Assembly (NCBI GenBank): GCA_964540415.1
Contig: CAZIMM010000105.1
Location: 1 to 6,378 of the forward strand
From: CAZIMM01 sp964540415
GTDB lineage: Bacteria > Bacillota > Clostridia > Oscillospirales > Acutalibacteraceae
DNA length: 6,378 nt
Reading direction: 5' to 3'
Shown here piece by piece: positions 6,023 through 6,378 of the stretch. Below the pieces are notes generated by a model, which was given only the letters and a program-made list of their open reading frames with translations, was not told the DNA's origin and did not search any database. Made by a program: the position numbers and the translations under genes. The stretch's first letter is position 1. Every line of letters begins with the position of its first letter.

Positions 6023-6378
6023 ATGGCAAAAGTTATTGTTAATTGGAAGCTTATTCACGATTTTATGTTTGACGCGTTCAAAGGCGTCGGTGTCCCGGAA
6101 GAAGACTGCGAAATGGTCGTTGATGTTCTGCTTGAGTCCGACAGACGCGGTATTGAGTCACACGGCTGCAACCGCTTCAAGCCGATTTATATTGACAGAA
6201 TCAATGCCGGCATTCAGCAACCCGTAACCAACTTTGAAATCGTCCGCGAAACAGCAACAACCGCTGTTGTTGACGGCCACGACGGTATGGGACAGGTCAT
6301 CGGAGTAAAATCCATGCAAATGGCAATCGACAAGGCAAAGCAATACGGCATGGGCATGGTTGCCGTGCGCAATTCCTG
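6023..6378 (+). CDS. Malate/L-lactate dehydrogenase-family (Ldh_2) oxidoreductase, N-terminal part
   Basis: 118 residues are visible; the frame runs off the right edge. The ATG at 6023 has AAAGGAG (6007-6013) nine bases upstream. The family signature is clear: a helical N-terminus, then LLESDRRGIESHGCNRF (37-53) with the conserved SHG histidine at 47, Y(I)DRINAGI (57-64), VVDGHDGMGQVIG (82-94), A...A...G...VAVRNS (101-118). The expected next residues, (N/T)H(F/Y)G with the catalytic histidine, fall just past the edge. Members are NAD(P)-dependent oxidoreductases of 2-hydroxy acids (malate, L-lactate, 2,3-diketogulonate, ureidoglycolate) unrelated in sequence to classical lactate/malate dehydrogenases; the substrate cannot be told from this part. 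Starting 30 bases after glpK with no terminator between them, it is probably cotranscribed, which could link glycerol-derived carbon to pyruvate or malate redox balance (inference). Confidence 0.92.
   Translation, partial: MAKVIVNWKLIHDFMFDAFKGVGVPEEDCEMVVDVLLESDRRGIESHGCNRFKPIYIDRINAGIQQPVTNFEIVRETATTAVVDGHDGMGQVIGVKSMQMAIDKAKQYGMGMVAVRNS

Noticed and set aside
5339..6058. 239-residue - strand frame opposite glpK
   Set aside because: It lies antisense to a clear full-length glycerol kinase, has no recognisable motif, and crosses the glpK/Ldh_2 junction.
1..6378. CRISPR array, tRNA, rRNA, insertion sequence or attachment site
   Set aside because: I saw no spaced direct repeats, cloverleaf, rRNA core sequence, transposase or flanking repeats on either strand.

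Overview
The window looks like a piece of an uncultured anaerobic Firmicute of the Clostridia (Oscillospirales/Ruminococcaceae-like), probably from a metagenome assembly. The basis is strong AGGAGG ribosome sites on nearly every gene, a tiny cysteine-rich membrane peptide of a kind I associate with that group, a secreted PPC/bacterial-Ig protein with a Gram-positive style signal peptide, and a stretch of ten Ns marking a scaffold gap. The taxonomic call is inference; there is no rRNA or marker gene.

Left block, + strand (1-1687): the 3' part of a YgiQ-family radical SAM gene, then a membrane-anchored ComEC-type metallo-beta-lactamase-fold hydrolase, then a 72-residue DUF3006 protein. The three reading frames overlap (41 and 17 bases), so they are almost certainly one operon. 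A strong hairpin with T-runs on both sides (1704-1744) closes it and can also stop traffic from the opposite strand.

Middle block, - strand (1762-4222, read right to left): a secreted protein with signal peptide and three PPC-like domains runs into a 10-N gap at 2914-2923. On the other side of the gap is the rest of what is probably the same protein, three Ig-like (BIg_2-type) domains and a hydrophobic C-terminal tail. After 98 bases comes a 42-residue peptide with ten cysteines that no long-ORF list would show. Its Shine-Dalgarno sequence is one arm of a long perfect inverted repeat, so a transcript reading through from the Ig gene would fold it shut. About 117 bases next to the gap (2924-3040) read much better on the + strand, as a fragment of the prefix domain of Gram-negative BapA-type adhesins, and may be a chimeric join.

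Divergent control region (4223-4483): a consensus-like promoter (TTGACA-17-GATAAT) faces left for the PPC gene, with an operator-like palindrome centred on its -10 box. A second promoter faces right for glpK, followed by a leader of about 117 bases.

Right block, + strand (4484-6378): glycerol kinase (glpK), then after 30 bases the start of a malate/L-lactate dehydrogenase-family (Ldh_2) oxidoreductase cut off by the window edge. Together they suggest a small carbon/redox operon fed by glycerol. The most notable items are the cysteine-rich peptide with its sequestered ribosome site, the palindrome over the PPC promoter, and the suspicious gap flank.
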